The notes beneath the pieces are model-generated. The model worked only from the letters and a program-made list of their open reading frames with translations. It did not search any database and was not told where the DNA came from. DNA of 64,000 bases from Drosophila persimilis. Taxonomy: Eukaryota; Arthropoda; Insecta; Diptera; Drosophilidae. Location: the NCBI RefSeq assembly GCF_003286085.1, contig NW_020825331.1, forward strand, positions 186,001 to 250,000, in the 5' to 3' direction. Shown one piece after another: positions 60,923-64,000 of this stretch. Positions within the stretch are counted from its first letter, which is position 1. Every line of letters starts with the position of its first letter. A program made the translations under genes and the position numbers.

Positions 60923-63900
60923 GTCTGCCCTACCTAAAAAGAGTAGACAAAAAAATAAACAGAGAATTAAAAGTTTTGATAGATACGGGAGCAACTTCCT
61001 GTTATATAAAAAAAGGAATTTACGACAATAAAAAAGAATTACCAATCTATAAGAAAGTTGCTACAGTGAATGGGTTTTCAATAATTAAATATTTCCATAA
61101 TATAACTATTTTCAACACAAAGCAAGTGTTTTATGAAATAGATGGAATGGAGGCAGATTTACTAATAGGATTTAACCTATTAAAGAAAATCGGAGCGGTT
61201 ATTGATACAGGAAAGGGGACTTTAAGTTATAAAGACAATGAGGAGAAACTAATATATGACGAGGTCCTTTCTTTAAACAAATTAACCTTTATAGAAGGAA
61301 AAACCATCCTTCCGTTGAAGGAATATATAATAAAAAAATATTTTGAAGAAGAAAAAGAAATGAAAAGCGATTCAGTAAAGGTAGAAGGAAGTTTATATAG
61401 CTTGGGATCAAAAAATCCTGAGCACGCCGACGAAGAATTATCCGTCAATAGTTTGGGATTCAAATATCCTGAACCCGCCGTCGTTGAATTATCCGACACT
61501 AAAAGTTCGAATAGTTTGGGATTAAAGAATCCTGAACACGCCGTCGTTGAATTATCCGACAATGAACAATTTAAAAGTTTGGGATGCAAAAATCCTGAAC
61601 GCGCCGTCGTAGAAATATCCGACATTCAAAATTATGCAAATTCTGAATTGAAAAAAATGAAATTGTATAACACAATAACCTACAAAGAGGACAATTTAGA
61701 AAATCTCAGAGAGAAAATGGTATCTATCATCGAAGAAGACCATGCCAATATAAATTTACAGTTACCGTTCAGAACGGATATAAAAGGAGAGATTAACACT
61801 GAACACGATAGACCGGTATATGGCAAGCAGTATCCATACGCTTATTCGGTTAACGATTTCGTTAATAACGAAATAAGTAAAATGTTAGATGAAGGTATAA
61901 TCAGACCTAGTAAAAGCCCATATAATTCACCGGTAATAGTAGTACCAAAGAAGGGAGTAAATAAGGACGGAACTCCTAAGCATAGATTAGTAATAGACTT
62001 TAAGAAACTTAATGAAAACACTATACCGGATAGATACCCTATGCAAGATCCTTCAGTAATCCTTGCCAATTTAGGTAAAGCAAAATATTTCTCGGCCATT
62101 GATTTAGAGTCAGGTTTCTATCAGATTTTAATGAGGGAATCAGATATTGAAAAAACATCTTTTTCCATAAATAACGGCAAATATGAATTTCTAAGAATGC
62201 CTATGGGATTGACGAACGCTCCCAGAATTTTCCAAAGGGCAATGGACGATATACTTAGAGAACAAGTTGGGAAAACTTGTCACGTTTATATGGACGATAT
62301 AATAATATTTTCAAAAACTATAGAACAACATTATAAAGATCTAATTCATATAATTCAGATATTGCAAAACGCTAACATGAAAATTTCACTAGAAAAGTCT
62401 AAATTCTTTCAATTGGAAACCAAATTTCTGGGATACATTGTTTCCCAAAATATCATTAAAACAGATCCAGACAAAATCTCCACAATACAAAACTATCCAA
62501 TTCCTAAAAATATCAGAGAGCTACGTAGCTTCTTAGGACTAACAGGGTATTACAGAAAATTTGTCCGAAATTATGCCACAATTGCCAAACCTTTAACAAA
62601 ATATCTGAGCGGAGTAAATGGGAAAGTTTCACGAAGGGCATCCAAGAAAGCATTAATACAGCTGGATGAACCAGCAATTGGAGCATTTAATAATTTAAAG
62701 GACAGTTTAATAGCACATATTGAATTAGTACAACCAGATTACAATAAAAAATTCACATTAACCACAGATGCATCGGACATAGCAATAGGTGCAGTTTTGT
62801 CGCAAGATGGGAATCCCATAACATTTATTTCTAAAACTTTAAGTAAAACCGAGCAATTATATGCTACTAATAAAAAAGAATTATTAGCTATTGTATGGGC
62901 ATTAAAAAATTTGCGAAATTATTTATACGGAGTGAGTGGAATTGAAATACATACAGATCACCAACCTTTGTCCTTTGCAATGTCGCAAAAAAATCCAAAT
63001 GTTGAAATGAAACGTTGGTATTACTTCATAGAAAGTTTCACACCAAAAATCATTTATAAGCCAGGCTCAACTAACGTAGTAGCGGACGCGTTATCTCGGA
63101 TTAAAATAAATCATATGACAGATAGTGATGTCGACCAGACAGAATCAGAATCAGACATAAATACTCAGCATTCAGCAGAGAGTAGTTTCGAAAACGTCAT
63201 TCAAGAGACTAGCAAGCCTCTAAACCAATTTAAACAGCAGCTACTATTAGCGCAAGGGAGATTCACAGTTCATGAGTTAGTAAGAGTTTATGAAAATACC
63301 CGACATATTATTGAATTTGATACGGTTGACAATCTGCTAATCATTTTAAAAGAATTTATTCAGCCTCACTTAACCACAGGAATACACTGCACTTTAGAAG
63401 ATTTATACCTTATCCAAAATAAGCTAAAGGAAAACTTCATAAATAAATTTCTCTTCACGAGAAAGTTCCTTCAAGATGTAGTAAATTCAGAAGATAAAGC
63501 TATAATTATAGAAGAAACACATTGCAGAGCCCATAGAGGACTAGACGAAAATTACAAACAAATAACTAAGCTGTATTATTGGCCAAACCTGCACAAAAAA
63601 TTAAAAGAATATATAAAAAATTGTGAGATCTGTAACAAAAACAAATATCAGAGACACCCTGTAAAAATTCCAATTGGGGAAGCTCCCATTCCAGCAAAAG
63701 AAGGAGATCAATTACACTTAGACATATACTATGCCCAAAACCTAACATTCATAACTTGTATAGATTCTTATTCCAAATACTTGGTGGTCAAGGAAATTCA
63801 AAGTAAATTAAACATTGAAAATAAGGTAATGGAAATTTTACAACACTTTCCGTTAGCAACATCATTAATGACTGACAACGAACCAAGCTTTACTTCAGCA

Positions 63901-64000
63901 CAATTTAGATCATTCATACAAAGAAGTAACTTAACTATTTATTATGCTGATCCCAGACACAGCACCTCAAATGGTCAGGTAGAAAGGGTACATTCCACAC
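60923..64000 (+). CDS. pol of the Ty3/gypsy element, runs off the window
   Basis: Protease, reverse transcriptase, RNase H and the first part of integrase are recognisable in order. The reading frame differs from gag, as is usual for gypsy elements, which express pol by ribosomal frameshifting. It appears largely open to the right edge. An envelope gene, if any, and the 3' LTR would lie outside the window. Confidence 0.8.

Larger units (their letters stand above)
59100..64000 (+). mobile_element. Ty3/gypsy-type LTR retrotransposon, internal part, cut by the window edge
   Basis: A primer-binding-like site (TGGCGCCCAACGTGGGGC, from 59099) follows A/T-rich sequence with an AATAAA, as expected at the end of a 5' LTR. 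The LTR start cannot be placed because the partner LTR is outside the window. Then come a leader with an AAATAC repeat (about 59287-59335), a gag frame and a pol region in the order protease, reverse transcriptase, RNase H, integrase, which defines Ty3/gypsy. Nothing visible suggests heavy decay; the part seen looks whole, so the copy is probably young. It lies about 2.4 kb upstream of the first Hk exon. Confidence 0.85.

Overview
The window looks like a Drosophila-type genome. It has short GT-AG introns inside genes, long introns rich in CA/GT, CAG and poly-T tracts, and fly gene families. The gene set (a DIP immunoglobulin protein, a GAS8/DRC4 homologue, Hyperkinetic) suggests Muller element A, the X chromosome arm of D. 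melanogaster. I cannot fix the species; the obscura group is a guess. Gene names come from reading translated exons by eye and from memory; no database was searched.

Layout, left to right. (1) 1-25.4 kb, + strand: most of a Dpr-interacting-protein-type gene (probably DIP-beta) in eight coding exons from 2243 to 19028. The signal-peptide exon is off the left edge. Its introns hold an intronless torsin-like AAA+ gene (2928-4010), a 1.19-kb Transib-like DNA transposon with perfect 36-bp inverted ends (5259-6450), and a candidate nested membrane-protein ORF (15.5-16.1 kb, minus). A long A/T-rich 3' region follows. (2) 28-32.2 kb, + strand: a complete five-exon GAS8/DRC4 gene (479 aa), a structural subunit of the nexin-dynein regulatory complex of motile cilia and sperm tails. 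(3) 35.4-38.0 kb, minus strand: a ten-exon Ro60 (TROVE) homologue of 671 aa. Its N-terminus is built from repeated small exons, and its vWA-like domain has lost the metal-site motif. (4) 39.2-46.7 kb: a tandem array of ~313-bp monomers (941-bp higher-order unit) folded into a near-perfect palindrome. The stem is ~2.9 kb and the loop 57 bp. Each arm carries a copy of a degraded, spliced, host-like gene fragment. (5) 46.7-56.7 kb, minus strand: Hyperkinetic (Hk), the Shaker-channel beta subunit. After its normal stop the same frame stays open for 49 codons, and after a second stop for 298 more; both stops are TGA followed by C. A long 3' region lies downstream and a 192-residue alternative N-terminal exon upstream. 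(6) 59.1-64.0 kb: the 5' part of a Ty3/gypsy LTR retrotransposon that runs off the right edge.

The genes are unrelated in function: neuronal recognition and excitability (DIP, Hk), ciliary motility (GAS8) and RNA quality control (Ro60). The most interesting parts are the palindrome, which would fold as one very long hairpin RNA if transcribed, the structure of the Ro60-like gene, and the open frame after the Hk stop.
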